From Apteryx mantelli (Eukaryota; Chordata; Aves; Apterygiformes; Apterygidae), in contig NC_090013.1 in NCBI RefSeq assembly GCF_036417845.1, positions 811,001 to 875,000 of the forward strand: a DNA stretch of 64,000 nucleotides, read 5' to 3'. Numbering within the stretch: position 1 is the first letter of the stretch; each line of letters begins with the position of its first letter. This document shows, piece by piece, positions 25,401 through 39,231 of this stretch. The translations under genes and the position numbers were made by a program. The notes under the pieces are model-generated. The model was given only the letters and a program-made list of their open reading frames with translations, was not told the DNA's origin and did not search any database.

Positions 25401-28400
25401 CGGCGCCGAGGTCCTTACGTGGCCGGCCGCCTCCGTCAGGGGACACGTGCTGACGTTGAGGGCGTTGCAGAAGATGAAGTTCTCCTTGATGCCGCTGATG
25501 CTGGCCAGGGCGTTGGCGACGAGGACCTGCGGGGAGCAAGGGACGGTCGCGGCGCAGCCCCGTCACCTCGGCCGTGCCGTAACGAGGGGCGGCAAACGAG
25601 GCCAGAAGCAGCCGGGGCCACGGACATCGGTTCGTCCCTCTGTCCCCCAGACCGTGGCCGCAGTCACGGGCTTGTCCCTGGCTCTCATCCTCTGGCCACG
25701 GTCATGCAGCCACCAGCTTGTCCCCCAGGCAATGCCCCGGCCACTGGTTTTGTCCCCAGACGCCGGTCACAGTCCTGGCCACCCGCTTGCCCCCCCCAAA
25801 CGCCGTCTCGCCCCCCGAACCGGCCGCAGGACCCTCACCTGGCAGGCCTCCCACCCCGCGGCCAGCTGCTTGGCATAGTCGTTGGCCACGTGCTGCTTCT
25901 CCGTCCCGGTCACGGCGTCGTGGTGCTGGGCCACGGCCACGGCTTCGCCTGCCGGGGGGGCGGAGGGGTGTCAGGGCGGCGCGGAGGGGCCTGCGGGCGC
26001 TTCGAGCGCCGGCACTTACGGAGCACGGAGCCGTCCCCAGACCCGTAGGGCCCTTCCCGTGCCGCCGGCCCCGTCACGGCCTCCAGCTGGTTGCAGATCT
26101 GCCGGGTGGGGAAGGGAACGTCAGGAAGAGGGGCCCAGGCGTCCGGGCCGCGCCGCGGGGCCGGGACCCCGACCCACCTGCAGGAAGTTGTTGCTGAGCC
26201 GCTCATAGCGCTTGAAGGCCGGCCGGCTGGTGAAATACCCCGTCCAGAACTGGTGGGGACCGTCGGCGTAGGGGAAGAAGTCGTCCGTCTTCAGGGACCT
26301 GCGGGACACTCAGGCCGTGTCCGTGCCCGCCCGCTCCTCTCTCCCCAGGGGCCCCCCGGACGCCTGGGCTCCCTCTCCGTCCCCGACCTCACCAGGACAG
26401 GTTGGCCCGGTGCAGCTCCCACAGGTAGCAGGACGGGGTGGAGTAGAGCACGTGGACGCGGCTGCCGTTGGCTTGCTGGAGAAGACGGGCATGGGGTGAG
26501 CTGTCGGGGATGGAGCAGAGGGGGGACGGGACATCGGGGGAGGCCCAGGGGACGGGAGGTGACACGGGGGACCCCGCTCACCCGGGCGTTGACGTGGGCG
26601 ATCAGCTTGTCCATGTTCTTGAACCACAGGTTGGCGTTCTCGTACTGGAAGTCGGAGCCCATCGTCATGATGATGTGGTTGGTGCGGTACTGCTTGGCCT
26701 GGGGAGGGACCGGTTAGCACCCCCGGGCCCAGAGCCCAGGCGTCCGGGCACCCCGAGGCCCGGGGAAGGGCCCAGGCGTCCGGGGCTGCTCACCTGGTCG
26801 GCTGCGATCCCCAGGAAGGTGGTGACGATGGTGTCCACATTGTTCTCCTCGCTGTCCCCGTCCACCACGGGGGGGTCAGAGCAGAGCTGGTCCCAGCAGA
26901 AACCGGACGGGGGGTTGTAGACATCGGGGAGGATGCCTGGGGACAGGGACGGGGACAGGGTTGGGGACAGGGGAACTGGCCTGGGGACAGGGATGGGGAC
27001 CAGCCTGGGGATGGGGACAGGGGAACTGGCCTGGGGACAAGGGATGGGGACAAGGGAACTGGCCTGGGGTCAAGGGATGGGGACAAGGGATGGGGAACAG
27101 CCGGGAAACAAGGGAATTGGCCTGGGGACAGGGATGGGGACAGGGTTGGGGACAAGGGAACTGGCCTGGGGACAGGGACGGGGACAGGGGAACTGGCCTG
27201 GGGACAGGGATGGGGACCAGCCTGAGGACAAGGGAACTGGCCTGGGGACAGGGATGGGGAACAGCCTAGGGACAAGGGAACTAGCCTGGGAACAGGATTG
27301 GGGACAGGGGAACTGGCCTGGGGACAAGGGATGGGGAACAGCCTAGGGACAAGGGAACTGGCCTGGGGACAGGGATGGGGGCAGCCAGAGAACGAGGGCA
27401 GCCTTGGGGACAGCAGATGAGAAGACGGGAAAGCCAGGAAGGGCCCCAGGGGACGGTGCCAGCCCCGGGCAGGACCCAAGAAGGGCCAGCGGGGCCGGGC
27501 CACCGCCGGGAGGGGCCGGGGGCCGGGCCGGGGGGCGCCCGAGGGCCCCGTCGCACCGGTGAAGAGGTCGGCGGCGGGCGGCTGCAGGCTGCCGCTGGCC
27601 CTCCAGAGCAGCTCCATGTCGCGGAGCCGCTGCCGCGCCGCCTTGTCCTGCTGGTCCACGCGCCCCACGAAGAGCCCGTCGTAGCCCATCTGCGGGGGTC
27701 CCGGGGAGCGGGGGGTCAGGGGGGCCGCGGGGCGCCCTCGCCCTCGCCGCGGGGCCCGGCCCGGCCCGGCTCACCTGGGCGAAGAGGGCGGCCTGCTCGC
27801 GCGCGTGCCCGAAGGGGTCGATCTGCCAGGCCACGCGGGGCCTCGCGCAGCCCCCGAAGGTGCGGCGCAGGAAGCGGCGCCCCAGCGCCAGCTGCTCGAT
27901 GACGGGGCCGTAGTGGGCGGCCGCCTCGTCGTTCATGCACCAGCCGCCCAGCACGAACTCCAGGCGCCCTGCGGGGGGGACGGCGACGGGGACGGGGACG
28001 CGGCGGGGCAGCCCGTGACCTCCCCGCATCCCCCCGCGGCGCCCCAGAGCCTCCAGGGACGCCTCGGTCCCCCAGCGCCACCGTGTGTCCCCTGGGTGTC
28101 CCCCAATGTCACGGGGCGCCCCCATGTCCCCCAGGCCCTGCAGAGGCACCTCGGTCCTCCCTGCGTGTCCCCAATGCCCGTGTCCCCACAGGGACACCCT
28201 CAGGAGCACCCTGCGTCCCTCTGTCATGTCCCTGTGTGTCCCTGATGGTCACGTCCCCCTGTCCTCCCTGCCACCTACCCATGTGTCCCCAATGCCCATG
28301 TCCCCACAGGAGCACCCCATGTTCCCCTGTCCCCTCCACCATGTCCCTGTGTGTCCCCAATGCCCGTGTCCCCACAGGAGCACCCCATGTCCCCCTGTCC

Positions 28401-31267
28401 CCTCCACCATGTCCCTGGGCATCCCAATGCCCACGTCCCCCAGGGACACCCTCAGGAGCACCCTGTGTCCCGCTGTCCCCACCATGTCCCTGTGTGTCCC
28501 CAATGCCCGTGTCCCTGCAGGGACACCCCAGTCCCCTCGGGAGCACCCCATGTCCCCCCACCATGTCCCTGTGTGTCCCCAATGCCCACGTCCCCCCAGG
28601 GACACCCTGGTCCCCTCTGGAGCACCCCATGTTCCCCCCACCACGTCCCTGTGTGTCCCCAATGCCCACGTCCCCACAGGAGCACCCCATGTCCCCCTGT
28701 CCCCCCGCCATGTTTCTGTGTGTCCCCAGTGCCCATGTCCCCATAGGAGCACCCCATGTCTCTCTGTCCCCCCCCATGTCCCTGTGCATCCCTCCAAGAG
28801 CACCCCATGTCCCCCCACCACATCCCTGTGTGTCCCCAATGCCCACGTCCCCCCAGCCCCCTCTGGGGATGCCCCACGCGTCCCTCCCTCGCCCACGCCA
28901 GGGACAAACCCCCCCCGTGCCACGTCCCCGCGTCGCCGTACCCTGGTCGACGAGCTGGCGCACGAGCTGGCGCGTGGCCTCGTCCTGCTGCCGCCACCAG
29001 CGGGCCAGGAAGGCCACCTCGGCGTAGACGAAGCGCTTGGCGGGGTCGGCCGCCAGCTGGGCCACCACCGAGTCCAGGATGTACTGCACCCCCGCATGCT
29101 GCAGCTCGTTCCGGGCTGGGGGCGGCACCGGGGGGGGGGGACACGGGGTCATGGTGACAGCCGGGGGGACGGGGGGTCACAGTGACGGCCAGGGGGGACA
29201 CAGGGTCATGGCAACACCTGGGGGGACATGGGGGGGACACAAGGGGGACGGGGGTCACAGCAACGTCCGGGGGGGACACAGGAGACATCCAGGGGGACGT
29301 GGGGAAGATGGGGGTCACAGCAATGTCCAAGGGGGACATAGGGTCACATCAACACCCAAGGGGGACACAGAAGACATCGGGAGGGGACAGGGGTCACAGC
29401 AGCATCCCATAGGGACACAGGGTCATGGCAACATCTGGAGAGTGACACAGGACACAGGCGACACGGGGGTCACAGCAACATACAGGGGGACACAGGGGAC
29501 ATCCAGGGGAATGTGGGGGTGATGGCAACATCCAGAGGGGGGACAGGAGACATCTGAGGGACATGGAGAGGACAGGGATCACAGCAACATCTGGGGGGGG
29601 ACACAACATCATGGCAACATCTGGAGGAGACGTGAGGGTCTCAGCATCGTTCGGGGAGGAAAATAGGTCACAACGCCGTCCCAGGGAGGACATGGGACGG
29701 CGGGGTCCCGGCACCACCCCAGGGGGCCGCCAGCTTCATCCCCGACGTCCCCTCCACCCCCACGGCGGCCTCGGAGGCGTCGCCTCCGTCCCTGCGCTGG
29801 CCTTGCCGCGTGTCCCCTCCACCCCCACGGCGGCCTTGGGGGACGTCACCGCCGTCCCTGCAGTCTCCCGGGCGGCCTTGGGGGACGTCACCCCCCCCCC
29901 CCCCGTTCCCCGGGGACGAGGGCAGAGCCGTGCCGAGGCCACCCGAGGCGGCGGGGACGACGCACCTCCGTAGAAGTACTGCTCCACCGTCTTCAGCCAG
30001 CCCACGTCGTTGTGCGTGTGGGCCACGAGGTGCACGTTGAGCAGGCCGGGCCGCGTGGCGGGGCACGACTGCGGGAGCGCCCGGGCGTCAGGGCGGGCTC
30101 CCCCGGCCCCCTTTCCCCCCCCCCTTGTCCCCCCCCCCCCGTCAAACAGGAGTGAAACGGGGCCGCGGGGCTGAACCGCGCTCGGGGAGGAGGAAGGATG
30201 GCAGCAGCCTCGTTTCCGGAGGAAGCCAGGCCTGGACGTCGTGGGGTTGCGGGTGAAATAGTACCAACAGCTGCTCAAAAACAGCCCCCCCCCCCAGCGA
30301 GATGGGGGGGCAGGACGCCTGGGCCCTCTGCCCAGAGAGAGCCGGGTGGGGGGGGGAGGAAGGAAGGGGCTGGCCAGGACACCTGGGCCCTCTGCGGCGG
30401 GGGAGGCGGAAGGGAGACGCAAGAGCCCGAACGCGTGACCGGTCACTGCCCGGCTGCGAGCCCCGGCGCCGCCCTGGACTCTGGCCGTCTCCTCCCTGCC
30501 GGCCCCTGGACAACCCCCCCCAGCTCCCCAGTATCCCCCCAGCCACCCCAATATCCCCCCCCAGTCACCCCATCCTCTCCCTCCACCCCCAGGGTCCCCC
30601 CACCCCACATCCCTTCTCTTCCTCCCCCAGTATCACCCCAGTTCTCCCAGTTATTTCCACTCCATCTTGCTCTCCCAGCCTCTCTCAGCTCTTCCAATCC
30701 CACCCCAGTCTCTCCCAGTCCCAGTTCCTCCCAGTCCCCTCCAATTTCTCCCAGTTCCCTCCAGTTCTTTCTGGTTTTAGCTTCCCCCTTTCTCCCACTC
30801 TCACCCAGTGCCCCCACTTCTAGTTTCCCTCGGATGCTCCCAGTGTCCCCAGTCCCTCCCAGTCTCCTCCTCCGAGCTCCCCAGTCACAGTTCCCCCCAG
30901 TCCCTCCCAGTGTCTCCAGTCTCTCTCAGCCACAGATTCCCCAGTAACCCCAGCCTCTCTCTCCCAGTTCCTCCCAGTGCTGCCACTCCCCGTTTCCCTA
31001 GTACCTCCAGCCTCTTTCCCAGTTCTCCCCCAGCCCCCCCAGTTCCTCCCAGTACCGCCAGCCCCAGTTTCCCCAGTCTCTCCCAGTCCCCCCGGTCCCT
31101 CCCAGTCCCAGTTTCTCCAGTCTCTCCCAGCTTCCCCAGTCCCTCCCAGTGCCGCCAGCCCCCGTTTCCCCCGCTCCCACCTGGTACCCGCACCCCGCGG
31201 CCGCGGCGGCAGCCGCCGCCTCCCCCAGCAGCAGCAGCACCAGCGCCGCCGCCCCGGGCACCGCCAT
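22479..31267 (-). CDS. MAN2B1: MAN2B1, lysosomal alpha-mannosidase (GH38)
   Basis: Twenty-four exons, the human number, joining in frame to 997 residues (human 1011): 31181-31267, 29966-30068, 28942-29115, 27775-27968, 27557-27689, 26794-26936, 26582-26698, 26393-26475, 26178-26298, 26020-26098, 25839-25948, 25419-25526, 25188-25304, 24916-25110, 24495-24592, 24293-24416, 24097-24215, 23922-24023, 23743-23830, 23570-23650, 23256-23492, 23015-23164, 22700-22802, 22479-22606. The enzyme trims alpha-linked mannose from N-glycans in the lysosome. A leucine/alanine signal peptide occupies about 1-24. The zinc motif HTHND is at 46-50, the catalytic nucleophile is D172 in QIDPFGH, and QHHDAVTGT follows. 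The intron after exon 23743-23830 appears to use a GC donor. Two CLEAR-type E-boxes sit just upstream. An in-frame ATG at 31288 would lengthen the leader by seven residues; 31267 gives the better signal peptide. Confidence 0.95.
26940..27420. repeat. GGGGACAGGGAACTGGCC minisatellite in a MAN2B1 intron
   Basis: Variants of GGGAACTGGCCTGGGGACA and GGGATGGGGACAAGG, about 40 bases per higher-order unit, fill the intron between exons 26794-26936 and 27557-27689. Confidence 0.85.
28080..28890. repeat. GTCCCCACAGGAGCACCCC minisatellite in a MAN2B1 intron
   Basis: About twelve copies of a roughly 65-75-base unit containing ACCATGTCCCTGTGTGTCCC and CAATGCCCATGTCCCC lie between exons 27775-27968 and 28942-29115. 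Many copies contain CACAG or CAGG, which mimic acceptors, but no exon is supported. Confidence 0.85.
29145..29700. repeat. GGGGGACACAGGGTCA minisatellite in a MAN2B1 intron
   Basis: Diverged tandem units of GGGGGACACAGGGTCATGG and CAGCAACATCC type occupy most of the second intron. Confidence 0.8.
30480..31170. repeat. CTCCCAGTCCC simple repeat in MAN2B1 intron 1
   Basis: Short variants of CTCCCAGTTCC and CCCAGTCTC repeat throughout, in phase every 10-16 bases, up to the donor at 31180. The MAN2B1 strand therefore carries ACTGGGAG repeats. No exon is supported. Confidence 0.8.
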
Positions 31268-31283
31268 GCCGCTCGCGACCGCG

Positions 31284-31309
31284 GTCATGTGACCGCCCGC
31301 TCACGTGAC
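31284..31309 (-). promoter_or_regulatory. Two CLEAR-type E-boxes at the MAN2B1 promoter
   Basis: GTCATGTGAC (31284-31293) and CTCACGTGAC (31300-31309) are close matches to the GTCACGTGAC element bound by TFEB and TFE3. They lie 17 to 42 bases upstream of the MAN2B1 start codon. CLEAR elements drive coordinated expression of lysosomal genes, which fits the product. Binding is inferred. Confidence 0.7.
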
Positions 31310-31344
31310 ACGAGGGTTCCCCCCCCGCCCCTCCCCGCAACCGG

Positions 31345-31730
31345 GAGCCAATCCACGGTGAGGGGCGGGGCAGCAGCCGCGGCCTCGCCGATAAAAACGC
31401 CCCCCCGAGCTCTGATTGGTTGCAGCGCGCAGGAGGCGGGAAGACCGTGTAGAAATGACAGGGCGGCTCGCCTATCCCATGAAGCGGAGCGCGCGGCAGG
31501 GGCGGTGACATAAGGACGCTCACCAATTAAGAAGAAGCATCGCCCATGATTGACAGCGCGAGTCACGCCCGCGTTACCACGGGAGACGAACGTTGGAAAC
31601 GCCCCCCTCCCCGCGGTGGGAAAAACGCTCGGTAGCCAATGACCGGTAGCAGCTCTCAGAATCCCGCCCCCCTCCCACACGTGATTGGCGGAGAGAGTGA
31701 GAGGGGCGAGCGCTCTCCTCCAATGGGGCG
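31345..31730. promoter_or_regulatory. CCAAT (NF-Y) cluster in CpG island upstream of MAN2B1
   Basis: CCAAT or ATTGG cores occur near 31349, 31414, 31523, 31635, 31683 and 31719, six within 375 bases. Arrays of NF-Y sites mark strong, often bidirectional promoters. MAN2B1 reads leftwards from here; no known gene reads rightwards. Confidence 0.55.
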
Positions 31731-31739
31731 TCGAGCAGC

Positions 31740-32440
31740 GGTGTGGCGGGAGGCGCGAGGCTTTTCCTCACAGAGGCGCTCGCGCCGCGGCGGGCTGAGG
31801 GGAGCCGGGCTATGTCCACCCTCAGCCCCCATGCCATCTCCCCCATGGCCGCCCCCAACCACCTCATCGTCTCCCCCTCGGCCCCCCACAGCTGCCCCAA
31901 GCAGCCCTGAGCCCCTCTCAGCCCCCCGGGTTCCCCCCTGCCATGGTCCCCCTCAACCCCGGCTGGACGCAGCCCTTGTACCCCTCCGCCACCTTCACCT
32001 ACCGCCCAAAACACACCGTCTTGGGCATCCTGGGCGTCCCACTGGCTCCCTTGGCGCTGCTCCGACCATTCCAGCTGCCAACCCTGGGGGAGCAACCGGG
32101 TGGCAGCCCCCTGCCTCCCCTCTCCCCGATGCAGCAGCTCCAGGCACGTGTCCTCGCAGCCTCCTGACCTAGGGACGGCGTCGAACACGCGCAGCAGCTA
32201 ATCCTTCTGCCAGTGGGGCTCTTTCGCCTTCCTGGGAACACCAGGCAGAGCCATAATTCACGCCCTGGAGAGCTCCGTGAGCTCCACCTGCCTTGGCCAA
32301 AAAGGAGCCTCGGAGCACGGGTTTGCTGGCGTCCTGCGAGAGTCTGTACCCTCGCTGTGGCCTTAATTGGGTTAAAAACATGCACGCGCACTGGAAAACA
32401 GAACGAGCCATTTCAAAAGCCAGCGAGCTCCCTCCAAGAG
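31740..32440. other. Unassigned stretch between MAN2B1 promoter and WDR83OS
   Basis: Plus-strand open frames exist, notably 31943-32167 (74 residues starting MVPLNPGWTQPLYP and containing TYRPKHTVLGILG) and 31812-31908 (MSTLSPHAISPM start). I do not recognise them. They are proline-rich, lack clear splice partners, and could be either a small unannotated gene divergent from MAN2B1 or chance frames in the WDR83OS 3' flank. Confidence 0.3.
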
Positions 32441-32447
32441 CTGTTCC

Positions 32448-32453
32448 TTTATT
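32448..32453 (-). terminator. WDR83OS poly(A) signal
   Basis: AATAAA on the minus strand 40 bases past the WDR83OS stop. Confidence 0.7.
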
Positions 32454-32492
32454 TTTTTCAGCTGGGCTACGACCCGACACCGGTACAGAGCG

Positions 32493-33762
32493 TCACCACG
32501 GAGGAGACATGGGCTGGGGGTTCTGCAGGTAGGACATCACCACGGCCGAGATGGACAGCCTGGCGGGAGAAAAGAAGGGGGAAAATCAACCTGGGCTTTG
32601 GAAAACATGGCAAAACCGTGATGCTTTTCCCGCTCTTCCCTCGTATCCTCCCCCTCCCAGGGAGCTCGATCCCCAGATTCATCCCCGGCGCTCACATGAA
32701 GCTGCTCATCATCTGCTTGGTGTCCTCGGAGCTGCGGGAGTTGGCGAAGCTGATGAAGGAGCAGTAGACGGCGATCCAGGCGCACCACTTCAGCTGTGCG
32801 CGGAGGGGTACGGTTGGGCGTGGGGACGCCCCAGGGACGGTCCTCCTGTCCCCACGGACATCCCCGGGTACAGTCCCTGAGCCCCCGTGGTGCTTCTTCA
32901 CCCTGATGCTCCCCAGAGCCAGTCCCGGCCCCCCCACAACCCTCATCCACCCCAAACCCCCCAGGGCTGGTCACGGTCCCCCCATAACCCTCAGCCGCCC
33001 CAAAACCCCTCAGGTCTGCTCATGGTCCCCCCATAACCCTCATCCGCCCCAGGGCCGGTCCTGGTTGCCCCATAACCTTCGCCCACCCCGGCACGTCCTA
33101 GAGCCTGTCCCTTTTCTCCATCCCCAGTCCCAGTGCCCTCGCCCACCCCAGGCCAGTCCCTGTCCCAGGTCCCCGGTGCCTCGCGGGCCAGTGCTGGTGC
33201 CTTTGTCCTCCCCGTGCCCCCCAGGCCAGTCCCTGTCCTGGTTCCCTGGTGCCTCCCGGATCGGTCCTGGTGCCCCCACCTGCCCCGCGTCCCCCATGTT
33301 GGTCCCTGTCCTGGTTCCCCGGTGCCTCCCGGATCGGTCCTGGTGCCCCCGCTCACCCCATGGCCCCCAGGCCGGTCCCTGTCCCGGTGCCCCCCTGGGC
33401 CTGTGCCCTCTCCCACCCCGAGCCGGTCCCTGTCCCGGCTCCCCGGTGCCCCCCGGGCCGGTGCCCTCTCGCACCCCGGCCGGTGCCTGTCCCGGTGCTC
33501 CGCGGTGCCGCCGGCCCCCGCCGCGCACCTTGAGCATGAGGCCGCACATGCTGAACACCATGCCCAGCAGGTTCATGTAGTCCGGCGTGGGGTCCTCCAG
33601 CGCCGGGTTGGTCTCCGTGGCCGGCGGCTTGTACCTGGCGGGGGGGGGGGTGGCCGTGAGCCGGTGCCCCCCCCCTTTCCCCGGTGCCGCCCCCCCCCTC
33701 TCTCCCCGGCGCCCTCCCCCCCTTCACCTGGCCACCCGCGCCGGCCGCCGCGGGTCCGCCAT
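32493..33762 (-). CDS. WDR83OS: WDR83OS (Asterix), PAT-complex subunit
   Basis: Four exons, 33728-33762, 33529-33634, 32696-32793 and 32493-32559, join in frame to 101 residues (human 106). The protein begins [16 protein letters not shown] and contains [40 protein letters not shown], and the end NPQPMSPPW, almost identical to human from residue 12 on. With CCDC47 it forms the ER PAT complex that shields membrane segments of multi-pass proteins during insertion. Hydrophobic helices are visible at about 40-52, 53-68 and 80-92. The gene is head to head with WDR83; their start codons are only 83 bases apart, as expected from the human arrangement. Confidence 0.95.
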
Positions 33763-33845
33763 GCTGCGCCGCTTCCGCCGCCGCCGCCGGAAGAGGCTCC
33801 TGGGCGGCGGCGGCGGCGGCGGCGGTGGCGGTGCCGGGCCCGGCC
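33763..33845. promoter_or_regulatory. Shared WDR83OS/WDR83 bidirectional promoter
   Basis: The 83 bases between the two start codons, with the surrounding GCCGCC-rich CpG island, must carry both promoters. Neither a TATA box nor a CCAAT box is seen. Confidence 0.7.
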
Positions 33846-36393
33846 ATGGCCTTTCCCCGCCCGCGGCCCGGCCGCGCCGAGCTGCCGCGCCGCCGGGTGC
33901 GCAGCCTCGAGTGCGGGCAGGGCGCCGTGCGCGCCGCCCGCTTCAACGGTGAGGATGGGCCGCAGGGCACCGCGACCGGGACCGGGGCCGGGCTGCCTGC
34001 CTGCCGGGGGGGGGAACGGGCACCGGGTTGCATCCCGCGTGGGAACGGGGAGCGGACTACATCCCGGGAAGGGGATTGGGACCGGGGTGCATCCCGGGAG
34101 AGGGAACCGGGAGCGGGGAACGGGGACCGGGCTCCATCCCGGGAGGGGGATTGGGGCCGGGCTCTATCCCGGGAGAGGGAACCGGGGAGGGGGCTCTATA
34201 TCGGGAGAGGGAACCGGGAGCGGGGAACGGGGACCGGGCTCCATCCCGGGAGGGGGATTGGGACCGGGCTCTATCCCGGGAGAGGGAACCGGGGAGGGGG
34301 CTCTATATCGGGAGAGGGAACCGGGAGCGGGGAACGGGGACCGGGCTCCATCCCGGGAGGGGGATTGGGACTGGGGTCTATCCCAGGAGAGGGAACCGGG
34401 GCCCGGGCTCTATCCCGGGAGGTACGGGGCTCCATCCCGGGGGGGGACCGGGTTCCATCCTGAGGGAGAACCAGGGCCGGGGTCCATCCCCAGTGCGGGG
34501 GGGAACAGGGATCAGGCTCCATCCCGGGGGGGACCGGGACGAGGCTCCATCCTGGGAAGGAGGAACCAGGGCCGGGGTCCATCCCGGGGAGGAGAGGACT
34601 GGAACTGGGCTCCCGGTGACCATCCCGGCGAGGGGGTACCGAGGACCGGGATCCTCGGCTCCATCCCGGGGGGGGGGGGGGTCCAGGCTCCCGGCCCCCA
34701 CCCTTGGTGCAGGGGAAGGGAGACCCCAACTCCTTGTCCCACTGTGGGGACGCTCAGAGAAGATCCCGGACTCCTGGGTCCTTTCCCGGGGGGGGGGGGG
34801 AGGAGGTGCTCGTTCAGAGCTTCTGCCTTTGGGTGCTGGGGCAGGGGGGGGTCACGGGGTGAGGGGGGGGGTCAGGCTCCGGCCCCCCCCCCTCTCCCAG
34901 CGCCGTCCTGCCCCCTCGGCAGTGGACGGGAATTACTGCCTGACCTGCGGCAGCGACAAGTCCCTGAAGCTCTGGAACCCGCACAAGGGCACCCTGCTGC
35001 GCACCTACCACGGCCACGGCTACGAGGTGCTGGACGCCGCCGGGTAAGGAAGGGGCCGCGGGGGGGCCGCGGGGGGGCACGGCGCGTCCCCCCCCACCCC
35101 ACCAACCCACACCGCCTCTCCGCTCCCCCCCAGCTCCTTCGACAACAGCCAGCTCTGCTCCTGCAGCGCCGACAAGACCGTGGCGCTCTGGGACGTGGCC
35201 ACGGGCCAGGTGGTCCGCAAATTCCGGGGACACGCCGGGGTGAGAGCCGGGGGGGACGGGGAGGGGCCGGGGCGCCGGCGGCACCGGCCGAGCGGGTGAC
35301 GCCCCGCTCCCTCTCCCCCCCCGCAGAAGGTGAGCTGCGTCCAGTTCAATGAGGAGGCCACGGTCATCGTGTCCGGTAAGGAAACGTCCCGGCGGTGCCT
35401 CGCCGACGCGGGGGCCCCCCCTGACCCCCCCCCCCCTCGCCTCCCGCCAGGCTCCATCGACTCCACCGTGCGGTGCTGGGATTGCCGCTCGCGCCGCCCA
35501 GACCCCGTGCAGGTCCTGGATGAGGCCAAGGACGGCGTCTCCAGCGTGAAGGTCTCGGACCACGAGCTCCTCTCGGGGTGAGGGACGGGGCCACCATCGC
35601 GGGGTGGGGGCACGAGGGGGGGGGCCCCCACGCGCTGACGCCTCCCTCTCCGCAGCTCCGTGGACGGCCGCGTCCGGCGCTACGACCTCCGGGCGGGCCA
35701 GCTCTACTCCGACTATGTGGGAAGTGAGTGATGCCCCACACGCACGTTTTTTGGGGGGGTGGGAACGCCCCCCCCCGCGCCTGGGGGGCTCCCGCCAACC
35801 CCGCGGCTGCTTTCAGGCCCCATCACCAGCGTGTGCTTCAGCAAGGACGGGCAGTGCGTCCTGGCCGCCAGCCTCGACTCCACGCTGCGCCTGCTCGACA
35901 AGGACACGGGCGAGCTGCTGGGCGAGTACGAGCCCCCTCCCCGGGGCCCGGGGTGCGGGGGGGGCACCGTGGGGCGCCCCCCACCCCCCCCCCGGCCTCA
36001 CCCCGCTCCCCGCAGGTACACGGGCCACCGCAGCACCACGTACAAGCTGGACTGCGTGCTGAGCGAGCAGGACACGCACGTGGGCAGCGCCTCCGAGGAC
36101 GGCAAGGTTTACTTCTGGGACCTGGTGGAGGTGAGCCGGGGCGGGGGGGGAACCAAAACCGCGGCGTTTCGGGGTGCGTAACACCCCGGGGGCGGGGGGG
36201 GGCCACGCTCGCCCCCTCACCCCTCCCTCGGCCCCCGCAGGGCTCGCTGGCGCTCAGCCTGGCCGTGGGCCGCGGCGCGGTGCAGTCGCTCGCCTTCCAC
36301 CCCGCGCTGCCCTGCCTGCTGGCCGCCGCCGAGGGCCGGCTCCAGCTCTGGCGCGAGGAGACCTTCGAGGAGGGGGGCGACGCGCCGGCGTGA
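33846..36393 (+). CDS. WDR83: WDR83 (MORG1), WD40 scaffold protein
   Basis: Nine exons: 33846-33948, 34923-35043, 35134-35239, 35327-35375, 35451-35577, 35656-35723, 35817-35925, 36016-36130 and 36241-36393. They join to 316 residues (human 315). The start MAFPRPRPGRAELPRRR leads into seven WD repeats; landmarks are CGSDKSLKLWNPHKGT, ALWDVATGQVVRKFRGHAG, RCWDCRSRRPDP, SVDGRVRRYDLR, LLDKDTGELLGEY and SASEDGKVYFWDL. WDR83 is a scaffold for ERK-module and HIF-prolyl-hydroxylase partners and is found in spliceosomes. Intron 1 carries a large minisatellite; other introns are 80-100 bases. The 3' end meets DHPS tail to tail, and in human WDR83 and DHPS are a documented sense-antisense pair. Confidence 0.95.
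34030..34690. repeat. Minisatellite in WDR83 intron 1
   Basis: A roughly 110-120-base higher-order unit (CTCCATCCCGGGAGGGGGAT, GAGAGGGAACCGGG, GGGAACGGGGACCGG) is repeated about three times almost identically, then decays into single CATCCCGGG-type units towards 34690. Confidence 0.85.
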
Positions 36394-36485
36394 CGTGCCC
36401 GGAAAAAACCGGGGGGGGGTGCCGGATCCGGCCCCCGCGGCGGCGCAGCCCCCAGGGTGCCCCCCCCTCCTCCCCCCCGATAAGG

Positions 36486-36491
36486 AATAAA
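36486..36491 (+). terminator. WDR83 poly(A) signal
   Basis: AATAAA 92 bases after the WDR83 stop codon, 24 bases from the opposing DHPS signal. Confidence 0.8.
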
Positions 36492-36514
36492 ACATCACGG
36501 AGAAGCTGCAGTGC

Positions 36515-36520
36515 TTTATT
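36515..36520 (-). terminator. DHPS poly(A) signal
   Basis: AATAAA on the minus strand, about 330 bases past the DHPS stop. Cleavage downstream would place the DHPS transcript end inside the WDR83 3' UTR. Confidence 0.8.
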
Positions 36521-36849
36521 GGAGTGTGCGGAGCCGCCTGGATCCCCTCCCCCCCCCCGCGCAATCCAATAAATAACATCAAAAAAACTCGAGGAAAGAG
36601 CTGGCGCAGGGGTTCAGGGATGGACGGAGATGGGGGGGTCCCAGCCCCCCCAGCCCCCTCCCCACCCCCCCAAGCACCCCAGGAGAAAGCGACCGGATGC
36701 CAGCTCAACCCAGCTCCGCTCGGGAAGCAGCGCCTGGACATACCCTGCGGGGGGGGGACAGGGATGCAGGGAGTCCCCACACAGTGCTGGGGGGGCTCAG
36801 GCAGCTGGGGGGGGGCTCAGGCGTCCCCCCCCCCCGGGGCACGACCAGC

Positions 36850-39231
<2,382 letters not shown>

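Noticed and set aside
28080-28890. Extra MAN2B1 exons in the GTCCCCACAGG repeat
   Set aside because: Each unit offers an acceptor-like CACAGG, but the frame between the flanking exons is already complete and matches human without them.
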